Below are positions 22,766-32,397 of a DNA stretch of 64,000 nt, piece after piece. The position numbers and the translations under genes were made by a program. The stretch lies in assembly GCF_001717585.1 (NCBI RefSeq), contig NZ_CP017042.1, positions 2,270,001 to 2,334,000 on the forward strand, in the 5' to 3' direction. The notes under the pieces are model-generated. The model ran no database searches. It worked only from the letters and a program-made list of their open reading frames with translations, and was not told the origin of the DNA. This DNA is from Selenomonas sp. oral taxon 920. GTDB taxonomy: Bacteria > Bacillota > Negativicutes > Selenomonadales > Selenomonadaceae. Position 1 is the first letter of the stretch. Every line of letters begins with the position of its first letter.

Positions 22766-24817
22766 TCAGACCGCTTTCCGCACACGCTCCAAGAGATGAT
22801 TCCATGCCGCGACGAGCGCCACGAGCACCGCGCCGATTGCGCCGCCGAGGAAGACCCCGCCGATGCCGCGCACAAGCGACATCTCCACCGGTGTCCGCAT
22901 GTGCGCGAAGGTCTCAACCATCGAGCCCTGTCCGATGGTCGCCGCAAGCACAAGAGCAAAGACGATCCACGTCCGCCACCGCTGTGCCGCACCGTAGATG
23001 GCGAGCAGGAACGCGGGATGACCGATCATGAACTCCTTTGTGCGCGGGCGCGCGTAGAAGAGCTGCTCAAGCGCCGCACGCATCTTCAGCTCGATGCCGG
23101 GCACGGGCATCCCCGAGGTGTGCCCGCTGCGGAGAACCAAAACAACGAGCGCCCCGATGAGGACGAGTCCTCCGAGGAGCGAGCCGACGCGCACGGGGGT
23201 CGCCATAATCTCCCGCAGCTGTCCGAACACGCCCGCCGAGGCATCGAACTGCCCATCAAAGATGTCGAACCGCTGCAGGAAGGCAGCGGCGACGAGGATC
23301 ATCGGCAGGACAAAGGTCAGCTTGATCCCGCGGAAGATGTCAAACTCGAGGAGATAGCGCGTATCCGCGAGCGCACCCGAGAGATAGGACGCACCGATCA
23401 TGGAGAGCCCGCTCGTGATGCCGAGCAGCACGAGCCCTGCAACGAGGATGCGCCACGTCGGCGCGCCCTTCTGGAAGCGCCGCCCGCGCAGGAGGTCGAG
23501 CAGTGCAACAACGGCAAGCGTCGGAAAGAGATTTGCACTCGCGAGAGCCGCGACAACACGCACCTTGCTGCCCGCGCCGATCAGGACCGGCATCATCGAG
23601 ATGAGTGCCGCAGCGACGAAGAAGAGCAGGACAGCCTTCCGCCGACGATTCAGCGCGGGAATGACGAGCGAGAGATAGAGCACGCCCGCCGCAGCGACGC
23701 CCATGATGACGAGCGCCCGCAGAATGGAGGATGGCTCGTACGAGGCGAACATGCCCGCCCGCCCGATCTTGAACCCATGCGATTCGAGCGCGGCACGCGT
23801 GTCCGCGAAGTACTTCATGTTCGTCTCGATGAGGCTCATATTCGGCGCGGGTTCCTCGTAGATGCGCAGGAGATTGATGCGGATGTTGCGCTCCTCATCC
23901 GTCGTCACCCAGCGCTCGACGGCGGCATCGATCTTGAGCTTTTTCAGCTCGTCCTTCGGGATGGAGTAAAGGCGTGCGACGCTGCCGTAGCCGACGCCCG
24001 CCGCGATCTCGTCCATGCCCTGCTGTTTGTAAAACTGGAGCTGAGTCACGCCCTCGATCAGTCCGAGGGGCAGACGGCGTGCCTTCATCTCGTCGATGGT
24101 CGTCTGGAGAGCCTGCGGCGCACCGAGGCACTCCTGTCCCGAGAACACGATATCCGACACAGCGATGCCGTCCATGCGTGCAAAGACAGCGTGTACATCG
24201 TCCGGCGTACACGCATGGTAGTTCGAGGGGCGTGCGATCACGTCGAAGCCCGCCGCGTTGACGGCACGCATCTCATCGGACGGCAGCCCGATGTTGCGCT
24301 TCTCGAATGCCTCGTAATGATCCTTGACCGCGAGGACCTCATCCGCGCCGACCGTATACACGGTGACACGCGCCGCGCCGAAGCGGCGCAGGAGATCTTC
24401 CTTGAGCTCGGCATAGGTCACGGGGTCATGCGAAACAACGTAGATCTCCGTACCGACAATCTTGCCTTCCTCGACGAGCGCACGCCAGCGCGGGTCGGTG
24501 AGCGTTCCCGTATGGTAGGCGGCAAGGAGATCCGCTCCCTGCACTGCGTTTGCCTTTCCGTTTTTGTTGAATTTTTCAAAGGTCGTCTCGTAGACAGCGA
24601 GCGAGGTGATGCCCACCTCCTTGGCGCGGGCAAGCACATCTTCTGCGGGCAGTCCCTCACGCGCGGCGAGCTCGAGCAGGCCCTCGTAGTCGACGGCGAG
24701 CTCCACCGTGCGTGAGTTCTCCTCTACAGCGTGGCGCTCCATGCCGATCACGAGGCTCGCGATGAAGCCGACGAGGATCGCCGCCAAGAGGATCGGATGA
24801 TAGTGAAATTTCTTCAT
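22766..24817 (-). CDS. DUF5693 multi-spanning membrane protein
   Basis: 683 residues; AAGGAA upstream of the ATG at 24817. One N-terminal membrane helix (ILLAAILVGFIASLVIG), a soluble outer region of about 350 residues (ELAAREGLPAEDVLARAKEVGI, DDVHAVFARMDGIAVSDIVFSG) and about seven to eight C-terminal helices from residue 365. The family is known only as DUF5693 and is regularly found beside csaB. The outer domain has a TIM-barrel or deacetylase-like feel but no catalytic motif can be named. Role probably in cell-wall polymer handling, from context only. Confidence 0.7.
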   Translation of the reverse strand: MKKFHYHPILLAAILVGFIASLVIGMERHAVEENSRTVELAVDYEGLLELAAREGLPAEDVLARAKEVGITSLAVYETTFEKFNKNGKANAVQGADLLAAYHTGTLTDPRWRALVEEGKIVGTEIYVVSHDPVTYAELKEDLLRRFGAARVTVYTVGADEVLAVKDHYEAFEKRNIGLPSDEMRAVNAAGFDVIARPSNYHACTPDDVHAVFARMDGIAVSDIVFSGQECLGAPQALQTTIDEMKARRLPLGLIEGVTQLQFYKQQGMDEIAAGVGYGSVARLYSIPKDELKKLKIDAAVERWVTTDEERNIRINLLRIYEEPAPNMSLIETNMKYFADTRAALESHGFKIGRAGMFASYEPSSILRALVIMGVAAAGVLYLSLVIPALNRRRKAVLLFFVAAALISMMPVLIGAGSKVRVVAALASANLFPTLAVVALLDLLRGRRFQKGAPTWRILVAGLVLLGITSGLSMIGASYLSGALADTRYLLEFDIFRGIKLTFVLPMILVAAAFLQRFDIFDGQFDASAGVFGQLREIMATPVRVGSLLGGLVLIGALVVLVLRSGHTSGMPVPGIELKMRAALEQLFYARPRTKEFMIGHPAFLLAIYGAAQRWRTWIVFALVLAATIGQGSMVETFAHMRTPVEMSLVRGIGGVFLGGAIGAVLVALVAAWNHLLERVRKAV

Positions 24818-24827
24818 GTATAATTCC

Positions 24828-25502
24828 TTATTTCCCCGCCGTCAGAATAACCACGCCGTCCTTCGCCTCGACGGTCTGGAACGCGAGCCCGAACGGCAGC
24901 GTGTCGGCGCGTGCAACGAGCACATCTGGGAAGAGCCCATCGAGACTCAGCACATTCAGCCCCATCCCACGCGCAGAGATACGGCGTGCCTTGTAGTAGA
25001 GGTCGCCGCTGACAATGGAGAAGCCTCCCTCAATCGTGACCTCAAAGGTCTGTCCGAACGCGCGCGTCTTTGCTGTTGTGAGGACGCTTCCCGGATGCAC
25101 CGTGACGGCAACGTCGGTGAATTTATCCGCTGCATTCGTAATGAGCTCGCGAATCGCGTCCGCATCGACGATGCCGCGCATCTCGACGCTCTCCGCTGCG
25201 GTGAGGACAAGCTGCTGCTCGGAGAGGAGCTGCCTCATGTCAAAGCGCAGGTTCGTGCCCGTGACGGTCAGCTCGCGCACAAACACCTTCCCGATGCGTC
25301 CCTGCCGCAGTACGCCGTCCATCGCGCCGATCTCACCGAAGATGAGACGCGGGCTGTCCGTGATGGAGATCTGCACCTCCTCCGCCCCCGTGCGCGCACG
25401 CAGACTGTCCGTCACGATCGTCGTAACCGCGCGCGGCAGGGCAAAGATGCCGCAGACAAGCACAGCGACGAGCATGAGAATAACAGCAGATACTTTCTGC
25501 AT
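24828..25502 (-). CDS. DUF2993 (LmeA-like) exported lipid-binding protein
   Basis: 224 residues. An N-terminal signal/anchor (VILMLVAVLVCGIFALPRAV) followed by a single DUF2993 domain of alternating beta strands. LmeA in mycobacteria is a phospholipid-binding protein affecting lipomannan elongation, so an envelope role is likely. It is 10 bp upstream of the DUF5693 gene and 12 bp downstream of prfB, all on the minus strand, probably one operon. Confidence 0.7.
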   Translation of the reverse strand: MQKVSAVILMLVAVLVCGIFALPRAVTTIVTDSLRARTGAEEVQISITDSPRLIFGEIGAMDGVLRQGRIGKVFVRELTVTGTNLRFDMRQLLSEQQLVLTAAESVEMRGIVDADAIRELITNAADKFTDVAVTVHPGSVLTTAKTRAFGQTFEVTIEGGFSIVSGDLYYKARRISARGMGLNVLSLDGLFPDVLVARADTLPFGLAFQTVEAKDGVVILTAGK

Positions 25503-25514
25503 GAGGTTTACTCC

Positions 25515-26621
25515 TTAGAATTCGTGATTTGCCTTCGCATTCAGGTACGCACGGATAAAGGGATCGATGTCCCCGTCCATGACCGCCTGCACGTTGCCCG
25601 TCTCGGCGTTCGTGCGCACGTCCTTCACCATCGTATACGGCTGGAACACATAGGAGCGGATCTGACTGCCCCACTCGATTTTCTGCTGCACGCCCTCGAG
25701 TTTCGCGATCTCCTCTTCCTTCTTCTCCTGCTCCAGCTCAAACAGCTTTGCGCGGAGCATCTTCAGACACTGCTCCTTGTTCTGGAGCTGTGAGCGCTCA
25801 TTCTGGCACTGCACGACAATGCCCGTCGGCTCATGCGTCATGCGCACGGCAGACGAGGTCTTGTTGATGTGCTGCCCGCCCGCACCGCTCGCGCGGAAGT
25901 AGTCGACGCGCACATCGTCCATATTGATGGGAACTTCCACAGCATCATCAATTTCGGGCATGACATCGCACGCGGAGAACGACGTGTGCCGCCGCGCCTG
26001 CGAGTCAAACGGCGAGATGCGGACGAGGCGGTGAACGCCCTTCTCGGACTTCAAGAAGCCGTACGCATTGTGCCCCTTGATAAAGAGCGTTGCGGACTTC
26101 ACGCCCGCCTCGTCGCCCGGCTGCAGGTCGGCTGTGTCGACGGTGAAGCCGTGCCGCTCCGCCCAGCGGCCGTACATACGGAGGAGCATCTGCGTCCAGT
26201 CCTGTGCCTCCGTGCCGCCCGCGCCCGCGTGGAGCGTCAGGATGGCATCGTTCGCATCGTACTCACCCGAGAGCAGGACCTCGAGCTGGAGCGTTTCAAG
26301 GCCCTCGGAAATAAGGGTCAGCTCCGCGCGGATGTCCGCCTCCATCGAGGCATCGTTCTCCTCGATGCCCATTTCATACAGGGTCTCGGCGTCCTCGTAC
26401 TTCGCCATAAGGTCACGGTACGTATCAACTCCGCCCTTCAGCGCGGCGAGTTCCTGATTCAGCTTCTGCGCCGCCGCCGCATCATCCCAGAAGGACGGCT
26501 CACCCATCTTGTACTCGAGCTCGGCGATCTTCTCCTCCTTCGCGGGGATCTCCAGAGAGATGCGCATCTGATCGAGCTTTTCGCCCAGATCATTCAGTAT
26601 CGGTTTCAGATCTTCCAGCAT
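25515..26621 (-). CDS. prfB: Peptide chain release factor 2
   Basis: 368 residues. Recognises UAA and UGA stop codons. The GGQ peptidyl-hydrolysis motif is GAGGQHINK and the stop-codon reading SPF motif is RISPFDSQARRHTSF. The gene is one uninterrupted frame: the in-frame UGA and +1 frameshift near codon 25 that autoregulate prfB in many bacteria are absent (MRISLEIPAKEE reads through this region). ATG at 26621 has AAGGAAAA upstream. Confidence 0.96.
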   Translation of the reverse strand: MLEDLKPILNDLGEKLDQMRISLEIPAKEEKIAELEYKMGEPSFWDDAAAAQKLNQELAALKGGVDTYRDLMAKYEDAETLYEMGIEENDASMEADIRAELTLISEGLETLQLEVLLSGEYDANDAILTLHAGAGGTEAQDWTQMLLRMYGRWAERHGFTVDTADLQPGDEAGVKSATLFIKGHNAYGFLKSEKGVHRLVRISPFDSQARRHTSFSACDVMPEIDDAVEVPINMDDVRVDYFRASGAGGQHINKTSSAVRMTHEPTGIVVQCQNERSQLQNKEQCLKMLRAKLFELEQEKKEEEIAKLEGVQQKIEWGSQIRSYVFQPYTMVKDVRTNAETGNVQAVMDGDIDPFIRAYLNAKANHEF

Positions 26622-26682
26622 TGTTTTTTCCTTAAAATGTAAATCCCTGTTTCCTGTTCAACGTGATGTAACAACGAACCGT

Positions 26683-26740
26683 TCAAAGCGCCCCCACCGG
26701 CTCACTCCGTTCGCCACCTCCCCCGTACCGACGGGGGAGG
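26683..26740. repeat. TCAAAGCGCCCC motif plus CCTCCCCCGT hairpin
   Basis: TCAAAGCGCCCC near 26683 and, 22 bp further, CCTCCCCCGT/ACGGGGGAGG (26717-26726 with 26731-26740) as a perfect 10-bp stem with a 4-nt loop. A near copy lies at 33789-33849. Confidence 0.6.
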
Positions 26741-26777
26741 CTTTCGTATTCGGTGGAATGCGGCAGGATGCTCATAA

Positions 26778-26917
26778 GCAAACCCTAGTGGAGCAAGTGA
26801 GTAAAGCGTGCGACTCGCCCCCCGGCGTACTTCTTTCGTTCAAGCGCAGCGCGTTTAAGAAGTCCGCAGGTATTTCGGCGAATAAGCACGCGATCACTTG
26901 CGTAACTAAGCGTTCGC
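26778..26917 (+). repeat. Palindromic MITE-like element, copy A
   Basis: About 140 bp between prfB and secA. The ends are imperfect inverted repeats (GCAAACCCTAGTGGAGCAAG against CTTGCGTAACTAAGCGTTCGC), the inner arms continue to pair (GCGTGC/GCACGC, ACTTCTT/AAGAAGT) and the apical loop holds AAGCGCAGCGCG. Together with the motif at 26683-26740 it fills the 321-bp gap; no gene is seen there. Confidence 0.75.
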
Positions 26918-26942
26918 GTTGGGCATACTCCGCGATCCCTTG

Positions 26943-29585
26943 TCATTTATCCTTCCCGTGGCAGTTCTTATACTTCTTCCCGCTGCCGCAGGGGCACGGA
27001 TCGTTGCGCCCGACCTTCTTCCCGTCCTCGCCCTTCTCCGCCCTTGCCTCAGCAGGCACGGACTCATCGCCGTGCGAGGCGCGGGCGGTCGAGAGGTGAT
27101 CCTCGAGCTTCGAGCGCTCGCGTGCGAGCAGCTGCTCCGCGCGCCGCTGTGCCCCCTCGTCCACCACTGGAGCGGGGCGCGGCGTACCGTCCTCCGCCAC
27201 AGGGGCTGCGGCGGCCGCAGCCTGGGGCGTGACGATGCTTACATGGTACATGAGGGAGGCGATCTGATCCATGATGGCCGCCTCCATCTCCTCGAACATC
27301 GTGAGAGCCTCGATCTTGTACTCGACAAGCGGGTTGCGCTGCCCGTACGCGCGCAGGTTGATGCCCTCACGCAGCATATCCATATGGTCGAGATGATCCA
27401 TCCACTTCTGATCGACGACGCGGAGCATGACGACCTTCTCGAGCTCGCGCATATTCTCCTCGCCGAACATCAGCTCACGCGTGCGGTAGCCCTCCTCGGC
27501 GACCTTTTCGAGCTCCTCCTGGATCTCGTCGCGCGCGAGCACTTCGAGCTCCTCTTTCTTGAGCCGCCCCTGCGGCGCGTAGACCTTCTCTGCGTCCTCG
27601 ATGAGCGCGTCCAGCTGCCACTCCTCGGGATAGAGCTTCTCGTTCGCGTACTGCGTCATCTCGTCCTTGATGATATGCTTCACCATCGCGAGGATGTTCT
27701 CGCGCAGGTTCTCGCCGAGCAGAATCTTCTTGCGCTCGCCGTAGATGACCTCGCGCTGCTGATTCATGACATCGTCATACTCGAGGACGTGCTTGCGGAT
27801 GTCGAAGTTGCGCGCCTCGACCTTCTTCTGCGCGTGCTCGATCGAGCGTGTGATGATCGCGTGCTCGATCGGCTCGTCCTCCTCCATGCCGAGGCGGTCC
27901 ATGATGCCTGCGATGCGGTCGGAGGCAAAGAGACGCATCAGATCGTCCTCGAGCGAGAGGAAGAACTTGGATGCACCGGGGTCGCCCTGACGCCCCGAAC
28001 GGCCGCGCAGCTGATTGTCAATGCGCCGCGACTCGTGGCGCTCCGTGCCGACAATGTAGAGTCCGCCGAGTGCCTCAACACCCTCGCCGAGCTTGATGTC
28101 CGTGCCGCGGCCCGCCATGTTGGTTGCGATTGTGACCGCACCCTTCTGCCCTGCATTCGCGACAATCTCCGCTTCCTTCTCGTGGAACTTCGCGTTCAGG
28201 ACAACGTGCGGGATGCCGTTCTTTTTGAGGACGTTCGACATCTCCTCGGACTGCGTGATCGAGGTTGTACCGATGAGGATCGGCTGGCCCGTCTCGTGGA
28301 TCTCCTTGACCGCATTGCCCACCGCGCGGTATTTTGCCGCCTTTGTCTTGTAGATCACATCCGGCTCGTCAATGCGCTGGATGGGCTTGTTCGTCGGGAT
28401 GACAATGACGGGCAGGTTATAGATTTTGAGGAACTCGTTCTCCTCGGTCTTTGCCGTGCCCGTCATGCCCGCGAGCTTCTCATACATACGGAAGTAGTTC
28501 TGGAAGGTGATGCTCGCGAGCGTCTGCGACTCACGCTGAATCTTCACGCCTTCCTTCGCCTCGATCGCCTGATGAAGACCGTCCGAGTAGCGGCGCCCCT
28601 CCATGAGGCGGCCCGTGAACTCATCGACAATGATGATCTCATCATCGCGCACCACGTAGTCGCGGTCGCGGTGCATCAGTGCCTTTGCGCGCAGTGCCGC
28701 CGTAAAGCAGTGCGAGAGCTCGATGTTCTCGGGCGCGTAGAGATTCGTGATGCCGACGATCTTCTCAATCTTCGGCACGGCACTGTCCGCCGGCGCGACG
28801 GTCTTCTGCTTCTCGTCGACCGTGTAGTCCTCGCCCTCCTTGAGGTGGCGCACCGCCTCTGCCATGACGCGGTAGTTGTCCGTGGACTTTGTCCCCGGCC
28901 CTGAGATGATGAGCGGCGTACGCGCCTCGTCGATGAGGATGGAGTCCACCTCATCCACGATCGCATAGTGGAGCGGTCTCTGCACCATCTGCCCCTCGGA
29001 GAGCACCATGTTGTCGCGCAGGTAGTCAAAGCCGAACTCGTTGTTCGTTCCGAACGTCACGTCCGCCGCATACGCGGCTTTGCGCTCGGGGAAGTCCATG
29101 TTGTGTGCAATAAGCCCCACGGAGAGACCGAGATAGCGATAGAGCTTTCCCATCCACTCGCTGTCGCGGCGTGCGAGGTAGTCGTTGACCGTGACAACGT
29201 GGACGCCCTTGCCTTCGAGCGCATTGAGGTAGACTGCCGTGGTCGCGACGAGGGTCTTGCCCTCGCCCGTGCGCATCTCGGCGATGCGCCCCTCGTGGAG
29301 GCAGATGCCGCCGATGAGCTGCACGTCAAAATGACGCATGCCGAGCACGCGGCGCGAGGTCTCGCGTACAACGGCAAACGCCTCGGGGAGAATCTCCTCC
29401 ATTGCCGCGCCCTCTGCAAGCTGCTCGCGGAATTTCCGCGTATAGCCCGTCAGCTTGTCGTCCGTGAGATTCGCCATCGTGGGTTCGAGCGCGTTGATCT
29501 GCTCGACGATCTCGCGGTAGCGTGCGATCTCCTTGTCGTTGTTGTCGCCGAGAAAGCGTTTAAGAATCGAAGATATTCCAAACAA
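26943..29585 (-). CDS. secA: Preprotein translocase ATPase SecA
   Basis: 880 residues from a TTG at 29585, which fits the family N-terminus ([16 protein letters not shown]) and has AGGAG 11 bases upstream. Drives Sec-dependent export at the inner face of the membrane. Walker [24 protein letters not shown], a helicase-like second domain and a C-terminal zinc tail [18 protein letters not shown] that binds SecB or phospholipids. The region before the tail is Ala/Pro/Glu-rich linker. Normal length. Confidence 0.97.
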   Translation of the reverse strand: MFGISSILKRFLGDNNDKEIARYREIVEQINALEPTMANLTDDKLTGYTRKFREQLAEGAAMEEILPEAFAVVRETSRRVLGMRHFDVQLIGGICLHEGRIAEMRTGEGKTLVATTAVYLNALEGKGVHVVTVNDYLARRDSEWMGKLYRYLGLSVGLIAHNMDFPERKAAYAADVTFGTNNEFGFDYLRDNMVLSEGQMVQRPLHYAIVDEVDSILIDEARTPLIISGPGTKSTDNYRVMAEAVRHLKEGEDYTVDEKQKTVAPADSAVPKIEKIVGITNLYAPENIELSHCFTAALRAKALMHRDRDYVVRDDEIIIVDEFTGRLMEGRRYSDGLHQAIEAKEGVKIQRESQTLASITFQNYFRMYEKLAGMTGTAKTEENEFLKIYNLPVIVIPTNKPIQRIDEPDVIYKTKAAKYRAVGNAVKEIHETGQPILIGTTSITQSEEMSNVLKKNGIPHVVLNAKFHEKEAEIVANAGQKGAVTIATNMAGRGTDIKLGEGVEALGGLYIVGTERHESRRIDNQLRGRSGRQGDPGASKFFLSLEDDLMRLFASDRIAGIMDRLGMEEDEPIEHAIITRSIEHAQKKVEARNFDIRKHVLEYDDVMNQQREVIYGERKKILLGENLRENILAMVKHIIKDEMTQYANEKLYPEEWQLDALIEDAEKVYAPQGRLKKEELEVLARDEIQEELEKVAEEGYRTRELMFGEENMRELEKVVMLRVVDQKWMDHLDHMDMLREGINLRAYGQRNPLVEYKIEALTMFEEMEAAIMDQIASLMYHVSIVTPQAAAAAAPVAEDGTPRPAPVVDEGAQRRAEQLLARERSKLEDHLSTARASHGDESVPAEARAEKGEDGKKVGRNDPCPCGSGKKYKNCHGKDK

Positions 29586-29609
29586 GCGGTTTCACACTCC
29601 TGTATGTAT

Positions 29610-29639
29610 GATATAACACGATGTCCTGTCGAAAGGCAA
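29610..29639 (-). promoter_or_regulatory. Probable secA promoter
   Basis: Minus strand TTGCCT (29639..29634), 18 bp, TATATC (29615..29610), about 25 bp before the TTG start. Confidence 0.4.
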
Positions 29640-29661
29640 TATTCGTTTCATTATAACACAA

Positions 29662-29702
29662 AGCCCCCGCCTTTGCATAATAAATGTTGCAAGGCGGGGG
29701 CT
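29662..29702 (-). terminator. Terminator of the LysR-type gene
   Basis: AGCCCCCGCCTT pairs with AAGGCGGGGGCT around an AT-rich loop, with TTTGTGTT after it on the minus strand. It lies 7 bp after the stop codon of the regulator gene. Confidence 0.8.
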
Positions 29703-29708
29703 AGGGCT

Positions 29709-30629
29709 CTATTTCATTGTACGCTGGTCAGAATCTTTCTTCTTCCCGCCGAGCAGCTCCTTCGTCAGCCCGCGCAGGTAGTTCATGACGAGCCGTACGT
29801 CGTCGAAGGTCTGGCGCCCCTTCTTCGTGACGAGACCGCTGTTGATGAAGATGGGATCGAGCAATGGAATCTGGACGAAGTTGTCCGTCGGCAGCACGGA
29901 CGGCCGTGCGAGGAAGGTCGAGCCAATCCCCGCGTGCACAAGGTTCTTGACCGTGTGCAGATACGGCGAGTAGTGGATGACATTCGGCTTCTCGCCCGCG
30001 CGCCCGTAGGCATCCTGCACAAGGCGATCGACGAAGAAATTGCTGTCGAGCATGACGAGCGGCTCATCCCGCAGGTCGGTGATGCTGAGCGAGTGCCACC
30101 CCGCAAAGGGATGATCGGGACGTGTGACGAAGGTGCACTCACAATCAAAGAGCTTCGCGTACGAGAGACGCGTGCTGAAATCGACCGTGTAATTTGTCAG
30201 GGCGAAGTCCAGCTTTTCCTCCTCGACCATCTGGAGCGCACTCACGCCGCCTGTCTCGATGATCTCAAGTTCGATCTCGGGGTGCTCGCGGCGAAAGCCG
30301 CCGAGGATGTGCGGCAGGAAGACGACGCCGAGCTGCAGCGGCATTGCAATGCGCACCTTCGCATGACGGTGTGCCATGTCGCGGATCTCATCATCGAGGC
30401 GCGAGACCTCCGTGAGGATGTAGGAGACCTTGCCGAGGAGCTTCGCTCCGTCCGCTGTCACCGTGATCTTGCGTCCCTCACGGTGAAAGAGGTTCAGCCC
30501 CGTCTCCGCCTCGAGCGCCTGCATGGCGACCGTCACGGTCGGCTGCGAGACATGGAGATGCTCCGCCGCCTTCGTGATGTTCTGCCATTGGCAGACCTCA
30601 TAGAAATATCGCATTTGTACCAACGTCAT
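29709..30629 (-). CDS. LysR-family transcriptional regulator
   Basis: 306 residues; GAGGAGATGATCCG precedes the ATG. N-terminal winged helix-turn-helix (MRYFYEVCQWQNITKAAEHLHVSQ, residues 6-29) and a periplasmic-binding-protein like effector domain from about residue 90. The effector and target genes are not evident: it is monocistronic, with the 54-residue gene at 30885 transcribed divergently, which is the classical place to look for a LysR target. Confidence 0.88.
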   Translation of the reverse strand: MTLVQMRYFYEVCQWQNITKAAEHLHVSQPTVTVAMQALEAETGLNLFHREGRKITVTADGAKLLGKVSYILTEVSRLDDEIRDMAHRHAKVRIAMPLQLGVVFLPHILGGFRREHPEIELEIIETGGVSALQMVEEEKLDFALTNYTVDFSTRLSYAKLFDCECTFVTRPDHPFAGWHSLSITDLRDEPLVMLDSNFFVDRLVQDAYGRAGEKPNVIHYSPYLHTVKNLVHAGIGSTFLARPSVLPTDNFVQIPLLDPIFINSGLVTKKGRQTFDDVRLVMNYLRGLTKELLGGKKKDSDQRTMK

Positions 30630-30797
30630 CGGATCATCTCCTCTTACACAGGAAGCAGAAAGAACTCGCCTTACAATTTAAAAAAGCTATGCTGCTTATT
30701 AGTTTACTATATATGAACGGATTCGAACAGTAAAAATGTCACAGATAAGATAAAATATTTTTATAGTGCCAGCCTATTATTTTATCATGAAGAAATA

Positions 30798-30817
30798 TTT
30801 TTCTCTGCACAGAAAAA
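30798..30817. promoter_or_regulatory. AT-rich inverted repeat between the LysR gene and the small divergent gene
   Basis: TTTTTCT (30798-30804) and AGAAAAA (30811-30817) form a symmetric site with 6-bp spacing in the 255-bp divergent region. It may be an operator; the rest of this region is AT-rich promoter-like DNA without a confident -35/-10 pair. Confidence 0.3.
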
Positions 30818-30884
30818 GTGCTAAGGTAAGCCTAGTAATAAGAGCGCTGCGGCGCAGGCATAGATATGGAAAAGAGGAATTGCG

Positions 30885-31049
30885 ATGGCAGTATATTTTG
30901 CAGATGCAGTGGAACGCTTCATCGAGGATATGCTCGAGGCAAACGCGGACAATCTGAAGTCGTTCGAGACGAAGCCGGGCGTATATTCGAATGTCGATCC
31001 CGACACACATCACGATGTCGAGATTCCCGATGTGCATCTCACGAAGTAG
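30885..31049 (+). CDS. Small hypothetical protein (54 residues)
   Basis: Starts MAVYFADAVERFIEDMLEA, with AAGAGGAAT upstream of the ATG at 30885, and ends PDVHLTK. Acidic, soluble, with an N-terminal amphipathic helix and a C-terminal half rich in Asp and His (DPDTHHDVE). No known domain is recognised. It is the only gene between the LysR regulator and a good terminator, so it is likely real and possibly regulated by the LysR protein. Confidence 0.55.
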   Translation: MAVYFADAVERFIEDMLEANADNLKSFETKPGVYSNVDPDTHHDVEIPDVHLTK

Positions 31050-31125
31050 CTTTTTATCATCCTACTACAGATGAATAAAAAGGAGGAATCGGGAGAAAGG
31101 CTAGGTTCTCATCGATTCTCAAAAG

Positions 31126-31157
31126 AAAGCGGGCAGCTGACCACTGTCCGCTTTTTT
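31126..31157. terminator. Terminator between the 54-residue gene and hypE
   Basis: An 11-bp stem (AAAGCGGGCAG with CTGTCCGCTTT, one G-U) and 7-nt loop followed by TTTTTT on the plus strand; the opposite strand also ends in CTTTT, so it can stop both sides. Confidence 0.75.
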
Positions 31158-31204
31158 CGTGCGCGGAAATATTTTTTGAGGGGGCAATACTCCTCGCAGC
31201 CCCC

Positions 31205-31333
31205 TCGTTACGCAAGCGCTCGGGCACTTATCTGCTGAAATACCTGCGGATTCCAAACGCGCTTCGCTTGAACGGTTAAAATCCGCAGGGCCAGAACGTA
31301 CCCTCGATTCCGCCTGCTCCACTAGGGTTTGCT
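31205..31333 (-). repeat. Palindromic MITE-like element, copy B
   Basis: In inverted orientation between the small gene and hypE. Apical stem GCGGATT/AATCCGC replaces the ACTTCTT/AAGAAGT helix of copy A, a matched change on both arms. The inner end carries the GTAACGAGG variant shared with copy E. With the terminator at 31126-31157 it accounts for most of this 340-bp gap. Confidence 0.7.
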
Positions 31334-31389
31334 GCGGAGTATCGCCCCCACAAGTTTCCCCTGCGCCACAGCGAATTCTCAGCGGATAT

Positions 31390-32397
31390 TCAGCAAATGC
31401 GCGGCACAAGCTCCCCGAGCGGCAGGTCCACCACGCGGATGCCGCCGAGAGAGGTGCGCAGCCCCACGGTGCCCGCCTCCTCTGCGGTTGTGTGTCCGAT
31501 GACACACGCCGCGCGTCCGTGCGGGTCAGCGCGCATCACCGCGAGTACGCGTTCTGTGTCTTCGGGCGGGACAAAGGCGAGGAGTTTCCCCTCATTCGCG
31601 AGTGTGAGCGGGTCGAATCCGAGGATGTCACAGACTCCCTGCACGGCGGGATGCACGGGAATCGCAGCCTCGTCCAGCAGGATGCCGACATGCGCCGCCG
31701 CCGCAAGCTCGTTCAGCGACGCCGCCACGCCGCCGCGCGTCGGATCGCGCAGCACGGCAATCGTCGGTGCCGCCGCGAGCATCGCCGCCGTCAGATGGCA
31801 GAGCGGCGCACTGTCGCTCTGTATTTCGGGCGGGAGCGTCAGGTCATGCCGCGCCGCCATGACGGTCGCCGCATGGTCGCCGAGCGTGCCCGAGACGATG
31901 ATGTCCATGCCCGCCTTGATGTTCGTCGGCGCGATGTCCACACCCTCGATCATCTCCCCGACGCCCGCCGTATTGATGTAGATGCCGTCGCCGCAGCCGC
32001 GCGGCACAACCTTCGTATCGCCCGTCACGATGAGAACGCCCGCCTCCTCTGCCGCCGTGCGGATGTCGCGCACGATGCGGCGCAGGGTCTCCATCGGGAA
32101 GCCCTCTTCGAGGATGACCGCGAGCGAGAGCCAGCGCGGGACTGCGCCCGTCATCGCGAGATCGTTGACCGTCCCGCAGACGGCAAGCCGCCCGATGCTC
32201 CCGCCGGGGAAGAAATGCGGCTGCACGACGTAGGAATCCGTGGTGAACGCCACGCGTCCCGCACTGGGCAGGATGGCACCGTCATGCAGCGTATTGAGAA
32301 TCGTATTGCCGAGCTCCGGCAGCACGACCTCCTCCATCAGCGCGTGACTAAGCTGTCCGCCCGCACCGTGCGCGAGTGTGATGACCTCATGCTCCAT
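31390..32397 (-). CDS. hypE: Hydrogenase maturation protein HypE
   Basis: 335 residues; start at the ATG 32397 after GGGGAGGAAAA, overlapping the end of hypD by 11 bp. PurM-like fold, binds ATP and dehydrates the thiocarbamate on its C-terminal Cys to a thiocyanate that becomes the iron cyanide ligand. The essential C-terminus PRIC is present, as are LAHGAGG near the N-terminus and TGDTKVV in the ATP site. Last gene of the hydrogenase maturation run. Confidence 0.95.
   Translation of the reverse strand: MEHEVITLAHGAGGQLSHALMEEVVLPELGNTILNTLHDGAILPSAGRVAFTTDSYVVQPHFFPGGSIGRLAVCGTVNDLAMTGAVPRWLSLAVILEEGFPMETLRRIVRDIRTAAEEAGVLIVTGDTKVVPRGCGDGIYINTAGVGEMIEGVDIAPTNIKAGMDIIVSGTLGDHAATVMAARHDLTLPPEIQSDSAPLCHLTAAMLAAAPTIAVLRDPTRGGVAASLNELAAAAHVGILLDEAAIPVHPAVQGVCDILGFDPLTLANEGKLLAFVPPEDTERVLAVMRADPHGRAACVIGHTTAEEAGTVGLRTSLGGIRVVDLPLGELVPRIC

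Noticed and set aside
22742-24715. 657-codon plus-strand frame opposite the DUF5693 gene
   Set aside because: Composition (Arg, His, Asp, Glu rich) is that of an antisense shadow in high-GC DNA; no ribosome site and no family features.
25515-26621. Programmed +1 frameshift in prfB
   Set aside because: The frame is continuous through the region where the in-frame UGA normally lies.
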